This document shows, piece after piece, positions 8,112 to 17,173 of a stretch of 64,000 bases of DNA. Below the pieces are notes generated by a model. That model was given only the letters and a program-made list of their open reading frames with translations, searched no databases and was not told the DNA's origin. The first letter of the stretch is position 1, and the number at the start of each line of letters is the position of its first letter. Made by a program: the position numbers and the translations under genes. Source of the stretch: a virus; IMG/VR virus record IMGVR_UViG_3300031999_001882, positions 62,001-126,000 of that record; one strand, given 5' to 3'.

Positions 8112-9437
8112 TTATTCCGAAATCGCCACCGTCGATGAAATCTGCACGGGTGTCACCGGGATTGCCGGAACCACAGGCGGCGGTGTCGGCGTTGGGCCGC
8201 CCGGCCCCGGACTGTAAATATGCGTATGCGTGTTGAATGCCAGCACCAAGTTATTGAATGCTACCGCCATCAAATCGGAAACTGTAAGCGGGTGCGAGGC
8301 CGCTTGTCCCAGCGCGATATTGCCGCTATTGACCACCACGTTCTGCGCGGTAACGCTCACTTGCATGGTAACGTCATCTACCACTACGCCAGTTCCGCCC
8401 GATGTCGTCAACTGAATATTGTTATCTTCCACATCCACGCTCGTCCCATTTGGTGACGTGAGGCTGATCGCGCCCGCGCCATCCAGCGTTACCGTAGACC
8501 CAAATCCATCGCTCATGGTGATCGAGCCATCTTCGTTCAAAGAAATAGTGACCGTGCCTTTCGCGCCGTTAACGACCATCGTGTAGCCTTTAGTCGCCAT
8601 ATGGACTTCTTCGCCTGCCGCATTAGTGGCTACATCTTTTGGGCAATTAACGGACAAACTGCCTTCGGTGTCCACCTGCGTGTTGAAGCCGGACATATGA
8701 GAAGCGTCAAAATTAACCTCTTTCCCATTGAAGGAAATCTTTTTTACGTCCTTCTTCTCGATTCCTCTCTTACTGTCTACCTCATTCGGAGAAATCAAAA
8801 ACAAGTCATTCTGTCGAGCTGTTCCCAGAGTAATGTCCCAGATTCCTGCGTTCTCTGTCACATCCGCCAGCGTTAGCTTGTTCGGATTGTTGATCTCATT
8901 GTCGTTGCGCGGCAAGCGCACGATAAACCGCATATTGGCGAAACGATCCATATAAAGCTCAGCGCCCTGAAACGACTTGAAGAACAGCTCGCCGCCCGTT
9001 AGATACCGGGTCGGACGGTACAACACTTCTCCGCCACCTGTGGCCTGTGGCGGGTAACGCTTACCCGTGATGGCTTCTCCTTGGGCGATTGGAACGAGCG
9101 ACCCCAGCTCATAATAGGGATTGCCCTGCAAATAGGCGAAAATCACCGGATATCCGCCGGAACGAAAGCCCGCCACCATGATGTCTCCGGCGCGGGGCAT
9201 GGTATAGATGCCCCAGCCTTGGCCTGAAATCGGATAGGCCAACGGCACTTGGTCAAGAATGCCGAGGCGCGTGTCCATCCATTGAATCGTGCCCGTGCCA
9301 TAGGTTTGCCGCCGCCCTGCGCCGCCCTGCTGAGGCGTGTTGTAGTCGATGGAAATGATCGTGCCGACACGGAAAAACTCATAGAAGTTCGAGCTTTCCG
9401 CGCCTTCAAAGGCCGATGTGTCGAGGTCAAGAATCAT
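8112..9437 (-). CDS. baseplate spike protein (gpV/gp5-like OB domain and beta-helix)
   Basis: 441 residues. The N-terminal ~110 residues resemble the OB-fold of phage baseplate assembly protein V ('GTIISIDYNTPQQGG', 'GILDQVPLAYPISG', 'MPRAGDIMVAGFRSGGYPVI'). From about residue 280 it turns into short beta-helix repeats ('VTISLNEDGSITMSDGFGS', 'VTLDGAGAISLTSPNG'). Near the end is a His-x-His pair (H404, H406) in 'FNTHTHIYSPGPG', the type of motif that holds an iron ion at the tip of P2- and phi92-type membrane-piercing spikes. No lysozyme domain is present. It overlaps the hub gene by 4 bases. Confidence 0.8.
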   Translation of the reverse strand: MILDLDTSAFEGAESSNFYEFFRVGTIISIDYNTPQQGGAGRRQTYGTGTIQWMDTRLGILDQVPLAYPISGQGWGIYTMPRAGDIMVAGFRSGGYPVIFAYLQGNPYYELGSLVPIAQGEAITGKRYPPQATGGGEVLYRPTRYLTGGELFFKSFQGAELYMDRFANMRFIVRLPRNDNEINNPNKLTLADVTENAGIWDITLGTARQNDLFLISPNEVDSKRGIEKKDVKKISFNGKEVNFDASHMSGFNTQVDTEGSLSVNCPKDVATNAAGEEVHMATKGYTMVVNGAKGTVTISLNEDGSITMSDGFGSTVTLDGAGAISLTSPNGTSVDVEDNNIQLTTSGGTGVVVDDVTMQVSVTAQNVVVNSGNIALGQAASHPLTVSDLMAVAFNNLVLAFNTHTHIYSPGPGGPTPTPPPVVPAIPVTPVQISSTVAISE

Positions 9438-11716
9438 GCCGTGGGAACCCTCGTCAACATATCCATCTTGTCGTAATTGGCCGATGGCGGCAAGCTCGGA
9501 ACCAGCGAAGTCTGCGTCTGCTGGCTCTTGGTGTCCGCGCTGGTCTGCGCCGTGGTGAACGCCGTCTCGGTTGCTAATGCCTTGGCAAAGTCTATGTCCA
9601 CGCCGAACTCCCAGATATAGCCGTTGTAATAAAACAGTTGAAGATTGGCCGCAATATCCGTCGGAGACGATGACCCCTTGGGGTTATAAATCCTCTGAAT
9701 CTCGTCCTCGCTATAGCCATCCGTTTTGAGAAATGCCGTGACCCCGGCATAAGCCAGCATAATGTCCGACCCCTGCATAATCGTAATTCGGCCATTCTGC
9801 TTGATATCGTAATTGAGTGACTGCACGGCCACGGCGCGTTGCGCGTCCTGCGTCGGCGCAAACCCGGAAGGAATACGTCTTTGGGAAAGAAGGAGAGCCA
9901 GATCAAAGACAGGCAAGCGCCGATAGGTGAGGTTCAGCCGCATGGTATAGCGCTGGCCCGGAGAGACGCTGTGCTCGATAGAATCCACATAATAGAGCGC
10001 GTTCGTGCCTTGCAGATAAACGTAGCTCCCGACACGAATCTGCGAATTGCCGACGATCTCCACCGATCCGCCCGCATACGCCTTTCGGTTGATTCGGGTC
10101 AAAACCGAGGTTGCCCAGACGTTCAGGCTGGCGTTGGTGGTCAACCCGATCACGGGTTGCAGGTTCAGCATTTTCTCACCGTACTTCTTGATGAGGCGGT
10201 TGTCCTTGATATAGCCGAAGATGCCGATGGCATCCAAACCGCTTCCAAAGCGTTGCTTCCAGTTGCCGACGACCACAGCGATATTGGCGATGTCCGAATT
10301 ATTCTCGTAGGTCGTCTCCCGGTAAACATCGGTGTCCTTGATGACGTTGAGATCGCTGGTCACCAAATGGCTCAGGCCAAGATTGATCGGGCGGAACCGA
10401 ATGATGCCGTCCTCGTTGGAGAAGAATTCAAAATAAATGACGTTGGCAAATTCCTGAATGAGCTTGTTGGTTTCCTTCCACTCCGACATCCAAAGATCAA
10501 ATCCGTTTCGGAAAGCGATCTGATAAGCAGGCTGATCCGTGCCTTCGATGACCATGATCGGCTTCTTATAAAAATTGGCGCTCTGAGCTGTGACCAATGA
10601 CTTGGTGTTCCGGTAAACCGACGCAGACCCGGCGATAATTTTCCACACTGTCTGACTCGGAGGTGTGTCGATATATTGGTTGATGGAATTCGAGCGCTCT
10701 GTCTCGATTGATTTCCGAGCGGCCTGCAATTCCGAGGCGAGTTCATTGCCGCTCGATCCGACAACGCCCGGACCCTTTTGAGTCGGGTTTGGCTCTGTCG
10801 AGAAGAAATTTCGCTTCTTAAACAGCGTCGTATAAGTGTTGATGGTATTGACCAGATTGGGGAGATCGTTGATCGTAGACATGGCAAGCGCCGTCACGTT
10901 CGAGACGACCTTCTGAACCGCCTCGGCTCCGCCGCCTTCGCCCTGCACCCACGGAAAGATGAACGCGCTCAGCGAAGCGAACTGCGCTTCCGGGTCACGG
11001 TCAATCAGCGCCTTGCGGATCGCGGTGCGCGAGAACCGAAGGCGCTTGGTCACATCCTCGCATTCCAGATTGATGATGTTCTGGGCTGGCGCACGCTGAC
11101 GCTCCACGGCATTCACAAAGCCCACAAAGCTGTTGTGCGGCTGATTGTCTTTGTCCGGCAACCGGACCACCACGATGTCGTCAGGCTCAAAGATCGTGCG
11201 CCCGGCCAACAACGAGTTTTTCTTAAAGGTAAATTTGTCGGTGTCGTTCTTAATCGAGATGGATGCTGTGCCGACCCCGGTTGTCGAGATTCGGCACGAT
11301 ACCGACAGCACATCCTCGATTCCGTTCATCTTGGAGGACTGCACGCGCACCGTCCATGCTGGCCGCGCCAGATTGATGATGCCAAGCGCAATCACGTCGA
11401 TGTACCGGGCATTGGCGAATAGAGGTTTGACCGAAGCATCTGTCCCGACTGAGGCGATAGGCACGAACGCATTGCCGGGGCTGTAGGAGATGATCGGTTG
11501 CAGGATGACTGCATTGCGCGTCAGCACATAATCCAGAGCGCCGCGAATGGTGGACAAAAATTCTTGGTACTTGAGCGTGAACTCTTTGTATTCGGTGTCC
11601 ACCTCAAGGCGGCTGGTTTTGAGCTGTTTGATGACAAACACATCCACATCACGGTCGAGAGCGACCATGTTCTGAACGAGAGCGCCGTCACCTCCGGCTG
11701 GAAATGTTAAGCCCAC
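9434..11716 (-). CDS. baseplate hub protein (gp27/gpD-like, large)
   Basis: 760 residues, long for a hub. Regions 'NGIEDVLSVSCRISTTGVGT' and 'VVVRLPDKDNQPHNSFVGFV' resemble the first beta-barrel of the gp27/gpD hub fold (a tube-like ring), and 'EWKETNKLIQEFANVIYFEF' plus 'LLLSQRRIPSGFAPTQDAQR' belong to the later part. The gene lies directly before the spike gene, the usual hub-spike order, with a 4-base overlap. A central insert (about residues 250-400) is Ser/Asn-rich and may be a flexible addition. The assignment is by position and fold-like pattern rather than a clear signature. Confidence 0.65.
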   Translation of the reverse strand: MGLTFPAGGDGALVQNMVALDRDVDVFVIKQLKTSRLEVDTEYKEFTLKYQEFLSTIRGALDYVLTRNAVILQPIISYSPGNAFVPIASVGTDASVKPLFANARYIDVIALGIINLARPAWTVRVQSSKMNGIEDVLSVSCRISTTGVGTASISIKNDTDKFTFKKNSLLAGRTIFEPDDIVVVRLPDKDNQPHNSFVGFVNAVERQRAPAQNIINLECEDVTKRLRFSRTAIRKALIDRDPEAQFASLSAFIFPWVQGEGGGAEAVQKVVSNVTALAMSTINDLPNLVNTINTYTTLFKKRNFFSTEPNPTQKGPGVVGSSGNELASELQAARKSIETERSNSINQYIDTPPSQTVWKIIAGSASVYRNTKSLVTAQSANFYKKPIMVIEGTDQPAYQIAFRNGFDLWMSEWKETNKLIQEFANVIYFEFFSNEDGIIRFRPINLGLSHLVTSDLNVIKDTDVYRETTYENNSDIANIAVVVGNWKQRFGSGLDAIGIFGYIKDNRLIKKYGEKMLNLQPVIGLTTNASLNVWATSVLTRINRKAYAGGSVEIVGNSQIRVGSYVYLQGTNALYYVDSIEHSVSPGQRYTMRLNLTYRRLPVFDLALLLSQRRIPSGFAPTQDAQRAVAVQSLNYDIKQNGRITIMQGSDIMLAYAGVTAFLKTDGYSEDEIQRIYNPKGSSSPTDIAANLQLFYYNGYIWEFGVDIDFAKALATETAFTTAQTSADTKSQQTQTSLVPSLPPSANYDKMDMLTRVPTA

Positions 11717-12391
11717 TTACCCTCCCGCCGTCAAGAAGCCCGGCGCACTTGTGATCCCAGAAACCGTCTTACCAAGTCCCAGCTTGAGGTTGTCTGGAAA
11801 ATTCACCAACAACTGCCGCGCAATATAGTCCGTCGAAGAAAAAGTCACCACAAACTCAAAGGCATAGTCGTACACGCGAGGGCGGTCGATCTGCTCCGAG
11901 TACGAGAACGACGTGAAAAATCCAAGGTACAGCGTGTACCGATAGACGATGAACGATTGACTGAGTACCTTGAGGTTCGAGGTCTGCTGACCCGTGATCT
12001 GGTTCTTCATGGCTTTGTCGCCGCTATTGAGGTTCACGACATCAGACCCCTGCGGCATATTCTTGGTGTTGAGCGTTTTCAGAAGGCTCACCATGCGCTC
12101 TTTGTCCAGCTTAAAAATCTGTTGAAGCCGCAAAATCTGGAAGTCCACCTTGGCAAAATCTCCGGCACTCCCGACCTTTCGCGTGGTCCATCCGACACAT
12201 TGAATGGTATCCGGGCGATTGCCCCAATGCTCATAGACCCACGATCCGAGCGTCTGGGCCTCGCTGAACGACTTGCGCGAGTTCACCCGGAAGTTCTGCG
12301 GGTTCGGACTCATCAGCAAGATGAACGGGACGTTGGCATTGCCCACGATCATCTGCGACGTTAAATCTCGAAGGCTTGGAATAATCGGCAT
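11717..12391 (-). CDS. putative tail/baseplate protein between tape measure and hub
   Basis: 224 residues, starting MPIIPSLRDLTSQMIVGNAN. The text 'FILLMSPNPQNFRVNSRKSF' and 'YTLYLGFFTSFSYSEQIDRP' suggests a beta-rich virion protein. The section 'DRPRVYDYAFEFVVTFSS' recalls tail-initiator proteins that sit on the hub and start tube growth in contractile phages. The position between the tape measure and the hub fits that role, which remains an inference. It starts one base into the stop of the tape-measure gene. No enzymatic motif is seen. Confidence 0.6.
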   Translation of the reverse strand: MPIIPSLRDLTSQMIVGNANVPFILLMSPNPQNFRVNSRKSFSEAQTLGSWVYEHWGNRPDTIQCVGWTTRKVGSAGDFAKVDFQILRLQQIFKLDKERMVSLLKTLNTKNMPQGSDVVNLNSGDKAMKNQITGQQTSNLKVLSQSFIVYRYTLYLGFFTSFSYSEQIDRPRVYDYAFEFVVTFSSTDYIARQLLVNFPDNLKLGLGKTVSGITSAPGFLTAGG

Positions 12392-14415
12392 TATTGTCGT
12401 CCCTTGACCTTCTGGCTTTTCAAAGCTTTGCTCAGTTCTTCGGCTGTGCGCCGGACTAACCCATCGGTGTCATCCCCGGTCAGCCCGATTTGGATATTGA
12501 TGGTTCCCGGCGTTCCGCCGCCACCCATTGCTGTTCCGGTGGACTTCCCGCCAGAGAACGAAGAAGGCACTTCGCCGCGAGCCTGCGTCCTCATATTGGT
12601 GGCGGCCATTGCCGACACAGGCGGCGCAAACTCTACGCCTTTGAGCTTGGCTATCGCCTCTTGAGTGACATAATTCTGGGCCTCATCCCGGCGCATTCCT
12701 TGAGCCATCAAACCAACAACTTCCTCTTGCCGATGCTGTTTGCCTATCTTCATCTGAGCATCTGCCTCGGCTCGCTCGCGCCCGCGCAGGCCCACGACAG
12801 GCATTTTCAGGCCCTTGGTCTTTTCCAACATCCGATCCCCTTCTTGGCCGACCGATGCCGGGAGTTCAAACGTCACCTTAAAAGCATCAGCTTGAATCGT
12901 TTTCAAAATTGCGTCGGCAAGCGGCATGATCGAAGTTCCAATACCTCTGGCAACTCCAATCAAGTCCTCCATCTGCTTGGCCGAGTCTGGCGGCGCATTG
13001 GCTCTTATCTCATCCTGAATCACCTTCAAATCTGGAATTCCGCCAAGAACTTTCTCCATCGTATTGTTGGATAGACCCTGCAAGCCTTTGAGCGCCGGGA
13101 ACTCCTGCGATACCAGCCGCATGGCCCCCATCTTCTCGTTCGGGGTGGCTCCCGGCCCGGCGACTTGCTCGGCCAGCGCCTTCATGGTTTTCACTTGAAT
13201 ATCGAGCATCTGGGCTTCCTTATCACGCCCGCCGATCATGCCAATGGCTCCAAGCGGGCTTATTCCTGCCGGAGCGCCTGTTTTGACCCCCATTTGAGTT
13301 GCCAGAGCGATAATTCCAGCCTGTCGGCCAAAGTCTGCCTGCCGCATGGCCGTCGCCATCTGAGCGAATTGCTGGATGGATAGCTGGCCTTCGTTCAGCT
13401 CTTTACCGAACTTTTTGACCACGGCCTGAGCGAAAGTGATGTCTGAACTATATGTCCGGGTCGCCTGCGAAAGCTCCGTCACCCAACTGGTGTAATTCTG
13501 GGTGGACATCCCGGTTGCCCGCGCCGCCCGGTCAAAGCCAATCAGGGTTGCGGCGGCCCGTTCCGCCGACATTCCGAACTTCTGAATGAGGTTGACCGTG
13601 GCGCTCCGGGCTACTTCCTCGGATACCCCGGCGGCCAAAGCAAAAGCGCTGGCGATCTGGGTTGCCTTCATGCTGAGCAAAGCACCCATTCCCATGAAAT
13701 TCGCGCCGAAAACTTGTGTCATATTGCGTATTTCGGCGGCGGCCTGCTCAGAAGTCTTGCCCATGAGCATGAGGCTTCCGATGGCTTTTCCGGCGGCATA
13801 CTGCATCTCAGCGCCCGGCTGGTACTGCCGAACTCCCATCCCTGCCGCGCCGCCCTGCATCCCGCCGCCAATCCCCATCAGGCCGATGGTGGCTTTCCGG
13901 GTCTGAATATCAATCTGTTCAAGACCCTTTGCGAGATCAAGCGCCACGCCAGCCCAGCCGTACTTCATATTGGCGAACTGTCCAGCCACAGCTTTCCCAA
14001 GATCGTTTATTCCGATAATTCCGCCGTGCATCTTCTGTTGAAGATCGCGGAAGCTCAGACCAAGGATATTTAGCTCGCCGCCAACGCTCTTGAGGCTGTC
14101 TTGAAAAACAGCCGTTGCCTTGCGAATCTGCTCACCGCTCAAGCTCGTCTTGCCAAGCTCTTTCTGAAAATCCGCAATAGCTCCCTTAGCATCCGAAGCA
14201 CTTTTGGCTTGCTCGCGGTATTTGAAAATAAGCTCTTTAACTTTTTCGCCAGCTTTTTCGGTTCCATCACCAATGTTATCAAGCGACTTAAAGAACTCAC
14301 CCAGATCACGCGTAGTACGACCTGTTTGACGCGAAATGGCTTCAATGCTTTTCGTCAGCGCGATCAGCGCTGTCGCGGCATCTATTATTTGCTTGTTTGG
14401 ATCAGGCTCAACCAT
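12391..14415 (-). CDS. tail tape measure protein
   Basis: 674 residues with the usual composition: an N-terminal helical, Lys/Glu/Ala-rich region ('LTKSIEAISRQTGRTTRDLG'), then a Gly/Ala-rich hydrophobic centre ('GIGGGMQGGAAGMGVRQYQP', 'SAFALAAGVSEEVARSATVN', 'AAATLIGFDRAARATGMSTQ') typical of tape measures. It follows the frameshifted tail chaperone gene, a very conserved order. At about 0.15 nm per residue, a relation known for tape measures, this length would give a tail of roughly 100 nm. It overlaps the upstream stop as TAATG. Confidence 0.85.
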   Translation of the reverse strand: MVEPDPNKQIIDAATALIALTKSIEAISRQTGRTTRDLGEFFKSLDNIGDGTEKAGEKVKELIFKYREQAKSASDAKGAIADFQKELGKTSLSGEQIRKATAVFQDSLKSVGGELNILGLSFRDLQQKMHGGIIGINDLGKAVAGQFANMKYGWAGVALDLAKGLEQIDIQTRKATIGLMGIGGGMQGGAAGMGVRQYQPGAEMQYAAGKAIGSLMLMGKTSEQAAAEIRNMTQVFGANFMGMGALLSMKATQIASAFALAAGVSEEVARSATVNLIQKFGMSAERAAATLIGFDRAARATGMSTQNYTSWVTELSQATRTYSSDITFAQAVVKKFGKELNEGQLSIQQFAQMATAMRQADFGRQAGIIALATQMGVKTGAPAGISPLGAIGMIGGRDKEAQMLDIQVKTMKALAEQVAGPGATPNEKMGAMRLVSQEFPALKGLQGLSNNTMEKVLGGIPDLKVIQDEIRANAPPDSAKQMEDLIGVARGIGTSIMPLADAILKTIQADAFKVTFELPASVGQEGDRMLEKTKGLKMPVVGLRGRERAEADAQMKIGKQHRQEEVVGLMAQGMRRDEAQNYVTQEAIAKLKGVEFAPPVSAMAATNMRTQARGEVPSSFSGGKSTGTAMGGGGTPGTINIQIGLTGDDTDGLVRRTAEELSKALKSQKVKGRQ

Positions 14416-15178
14416 TACTCAATGACCTCCATCTGTCCCTCTTGATCGACCACTTCCGACTCGGAATCATCCTCGTCGTCGAACACAATGCTGTCCATAT
14501 TGATCTTGGTGACATCAATGCCTTGCGACCGCAAAAGGTCCAGATACTCCGCTTTCCTGTCAGCCAAATTTCTCGTTTTGGCTTCTTTTGCTTTTTCTAT
14601 CGACGACCACAGCTCATAGTTGACCCACGGCAACAGACTCTTGACCTTCTTTGACAGCTCCTCCTCGTCGGCGATGAGGTTTGCTTGGGACCAGCCCCAA
14701 TGAATGTCCTCGAAGGTAGCGACTAAGCTACCGGGACTTTCGCCGAGCTTGGTGCAGATTTTCCAAAGGATTCTGCCTGCTGGACCCTTGAGGAGTTTTT
14801 TAGTGAATCAAGCTCCTTAATCCGTTCCGTCACCAGATCGGAGTAGCAGTTGTTAAAAAGATAATCGACGATGCCCCAATCCAGATCGTAGAGAGTTTTC
14901 TCCACGGCCCGGAAAGGGTGCATTGTCGGATCAGCTCTCAACATCTCCCGAACTTCGGGATGGGACTCTAACGGTGACTTATTGACAGACACGATGGACC
15001 TTGCCAGTATTGGCACTTTTGCGGCCTCGGATTGGGCGGCGAGGTCATAGCCAGAGATCGAACGAGCGATCTCAGCCTGTTCTCCTGCGGTTAGCGTTTG
15101 AAGCATCACCGTGCTATCTCCGATCTGATACGCCTTTGTCTTGCGCTGTCCCAACAGCGCGTCTATGAGCTTCTGCAT
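14415..15178 (-). CDS. tail assembly chaperone, -1 frameshift fusion product (G-T type)
   Basis: This is the longer product formed if ribosomes slip back one base at the A_AAA_AAC site (14795-14801) in the shorter gene at 14723-15178. The -1 frame then stays open for 126 codons to 14415. Its new part begins 'LLKGPAGRILWKICTKLGES', continues 'FEDIHWGWSQANLIADEEE', and ends in an acidic tail 'DSIVFDDEDDSESEVVDQ'. The total is about 254 residues. The text 'ILWKICTKLGESPGSL' and 'WGWSQANLI' is the sort of sequence found in the T part of tail chaperones. Lambda gpG-gpGT is the model: both forms coat the tape measure during tube assembly and leave the finished tail. Confidence 0.8.
14723..15178 (-). 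CDS. tail assembly chaperone, short form (G-type)
   Basis: 151 residues from an ATG with a clear AGGAGG four bases upstream. The sequence 'GDSTVMLQTLTAGEQAEIA' and 'YDLAAQSEAAKVPILARSI' with 'RAVEKTLYDLDWGIVDYLFN' looks like phage tail chaperones that recognise the tape measure. The first product ends at TAG at 14723 after a short Ser/Ala-rich tail. The A_AAA_AAC slip site is at codons 126-128, near the end, as in other phages. It lies between the putative tube gene and the tape measure, the standard place. Confidence 0.8.
   Translation of the reverse strand: MQKLIDALLGQRKTKAYQIGDSTVMLQTLTAGEQAEIARSISGYDLAAQSEAAKVPILARSIVSVNKSPLESHPEVREMLRADPTMHPFRAVEKTLYDLDWGIVDYLFNNCYSDLVTERIKELDSLKNSSRVQQAESFGKSAPSSAKVPVA
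14795..14801 (-). promoter_or_regulatory. programmed -1 ribosomal frameshift site A_AAA_AAC
   Basis: On the minus strand the bases CTA AAA AAC are codons 126-128 of the short chaperone, so the last A of CTA with AAA and AAC forms the canonical slippery heptamer X_XXY_YYZ in the correct phase. The -1 frame has no stop from here to 14415, and its protein looks like the T part of tail chaperones. A G+C-richer stretch (CTCCTCAAGGGTCCAGCAGG) follows, though no strong hairpin or pseudoknot is obvious by eye. Slipping efficiency cannot be judged from sequence alone. Confidence 0.8.
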
Positions 15179-15232
15179 ATGACCTCCTCAGTCAGTTTCA
15201 GTTTTCTGGGCTATCTAAAACAGCCCTTCTAT

Positions 15233-15763
15233 TTAGAATCCCTGCGAGGCAAGCGCCGGGGTTTCAACTTGGCCGTACACCACGGTCGCTGTTTCAGACT
15301 CACGGATGTCAGCCGTCACGTCGCGGGTCGAACCATAGCGGCTGATCCAAGCGTCTTTATAGACCTTCTGGACCGCTTCAACGGCTGGCGCGGAGACGTT
15401 CGGTGTCCCGTCCTGATTGAACTGCGGCGTGGTGACGATTTCGTGAATCTCGAACGGCTTGTCCATTTCAAAGAGCGTCTGAGTGCCTGTGGCGGCTCCC
15501 AACGCTTCCATGAGATTGGACCGATAAAGCCGAAGTCGCTTGACTTCCAAGCTCTTTTCTCGAACCAGACCGGGAACCATCTCGAATGGCTCTCCGATCC
15601 GCTTCCCAAGCGACTGCCCGATTTCAAACGAGGCGGTTACGTCCCTCGTCTCCGACGGATTGATGCTCTGAATAGCGCCCACATCCACCAACTGTCCCGC
15701 TTGGTTGACAATTCGGATGATGTAGGAGGTCGCTAACTGAATGCGTGTCGATGCTGGTTTCAT
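15233..15763 (-). CDS. putative tail tube protein
   Basis: 176 residues, MKPASTRIQLATSYIIRIVN..., with a strong SD (AAGGAGG) upstream. The protein alternates beta strands and polar loops ('VGAIQSINPSETRDVTASFE', 'FEMDKPFEIHEIVTTPQF'), a pattern usual for tube proteins. It sits between the sheath gene (upstream) and the chaperone/tape measure genes (downstream), where the tube gene of contractile phages lies. The family match is not strong by eye, so the call rests mostly on gene order. Confidence 0.7.
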   Translation of the reverse strand: MKPASTRIQLATSYIIRIVNQAGQLVDVGAIQSINPSETRDVTASFEIGQSLGKRIGEPFEMVPGLVREKSLEVKRLRLYRSNLMEALGAATGTQTLFEMDKPFEIHEIVTTPQFNQDGTPNVSAPAVEAVQKVYKDAWISRYGSTRDVTADIRESETATVVYGQVETPALASQGF

Positions 15764-15793
15764 TTGACTTTAATCCTCCTTAGTGCCCGGCGC

Positions 15794-17155
15794 TTAGAGC
15801 GCGGTATTTACGAAAATGCTGAACGATACATTGATGAACCGCAACGGAAACACAGGCGAAACTTCAAACGACACATTCACCTGTCGCGGATCAACGGTGT
15901 CCAACTTGGCCGTGATGTTACGGAACGCTGTGATGATGCTGGAATTCAGGAAGTTGCTCAGAATGGCTTGAGTGCTGGCTTCGATATTTCTCAAGCTTCC
16001 GCCGAGTAACTTGGTCCCGATGTAGCGCGTATCTAGCGTGGAACGAACCTGCTTCCGCAACAAGTCTTTGATTCTCCGAATACTCGGCTCCACCGTCTCA
16101 ATACTGCCTGTGTCGGTGGTGGACGCTTCCTTCACATACACGCCGTTCGTATCCGATTGCAGGATCGTCACGCCGCCACGGAGCATGAACAGCACTTCGC
16201 TCCGAATGTATTTGAAGTTGTTAGCGTCCATACGACTCGGCAAGCGCTTCCGAAGAAGCGGGGTCGCCACGTCATTTGCCGACTCAACTCCGGCCAAGGC
16301 CGCTCCCCCATAAACCGAGGAAAGGACCAACCGTGCGTCGTTGCCTGTACCCACGTCTTTCACCGTGATGCCCATTGAAGGAGGCGCGATTAAATTAACG
16401 CGATCACTCCCGATTTGAGCCGCCAGATTTCCGATGGTGGTCACCGTGTCATTAAGATTCGCCGAAGGAATCCACGCATGACGTTCCTTCTGGTTGAAGT
16501 CGGTGGACATCGACTCGACGTGATTGATGACTTCTTGACGAACCTGCGTATTGGTTGCGCCAACCACGATCAAGGTATCAATGTCCTCGCGTTCAAACTT
16601 CTGGATTGCGTCGATGTAAGAACTCGTTGCTCCATTGATTGCCTGACACGCCATAACAACCGTGCCATCGCCGCCCGCCTCAAATGCCAAGAGAGCCGCC
16701 AACGTAATTTCGCTGACCACTCCATTGCTCAGCTCAGGACCGTAAAGCTGTCGGCAATCGTCGATAGAGAACAGAGTCACCGGATTGAAATAAGCCGGAT
16801 CAACCTTGTTCTTGTTGTAAGAGGCATAATACGTCGCCCCTGTCGTCGGCTGTAAGCCTGATCCAAGCCATTGCACCGTATTATCAACTTGGTTAAAGTC
16901 CGTACCCGCAATGAAGTTGAAATACCCCGGAGCGGCCCCGACTCCAATGATGGACGCAACATCTCCGCTCACCGTATTTGGAAGCGCATCGGCTCCGTTG
17001 GTCAAACCCTTCACCACCTCGACGTTATCTACTTCGATGGTTGAACTCGCCGTCCCAACAATCCCTGTGATGTTAATGACCCCCGGCCCCAAGGCCAAGG
17101 ATGGATTTGCGACTTCTGAAACAACTACACCGGACTCTCTGACGCTGATTGTCAT
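15794..17155 (-). CDS. contractile tail sheath protein
   Basis: 453 residues, within the usual sheath range. The N-terminus 'TISVRESGVVVSEVANPSLA' and 'INITGIVGTAS' is typical of sheath proteins, followed by a Rossmann-like middle ('REDIDTLIVVGATNTQVRQE', 'RVNLIAPPSMG'). The conserved C-terminal half contains 'MDANNFKYIRSEVLFMLRGG' and 'YIGTKLLGGSLRNIEAS', ending in the strand donated to neighbours ('FINVSFSIFVNTAL'). The sheath contracts around the tube during infection. This gene fixes the phage as a myovirus type. Confidence 0.9.
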   Translation of the reverse strand: MTISVRESGVVVSEVANPSLALGPGVINITGIVGTASSTIEVDNVEVVKGLTNGADALPNTVSGDVASIIGVGAAPGYFNFIAGTDFNQVDNTVQWLGSGLQPTTGATYYASYNKNKVDPAYFNPVTLFSIDDCRQLYGPELSNGVVSEITLAALLAFEAGGDGTVVMACQAINGATSSYIDAIQKFEREDIDTLIVVGATNTQVRQEVINHVESMSTDFNQKERHAWIPSANLNDTVTTIGNLAAQIGSDRVNLIAPPSMGITVKDVGTGNDARLVLSSVYGGAALAGVESANDVATPLLRKRLPSRMDANNFKYIRSEVLFMLRGGVTILQSDTNGVYVKEASTTDTGSIETVEPSIRRIKDLLRKQVRSTLDTRYIGTKLLGGSLRNIEASTQAILSNFLNSSIITAFRNITAKLDTVDPRQVNVSFEVSPVFPLRFINVSFSIFVNTAL

Positions 17156-17173
17156 GTTATTTGCCTCCTCCTC

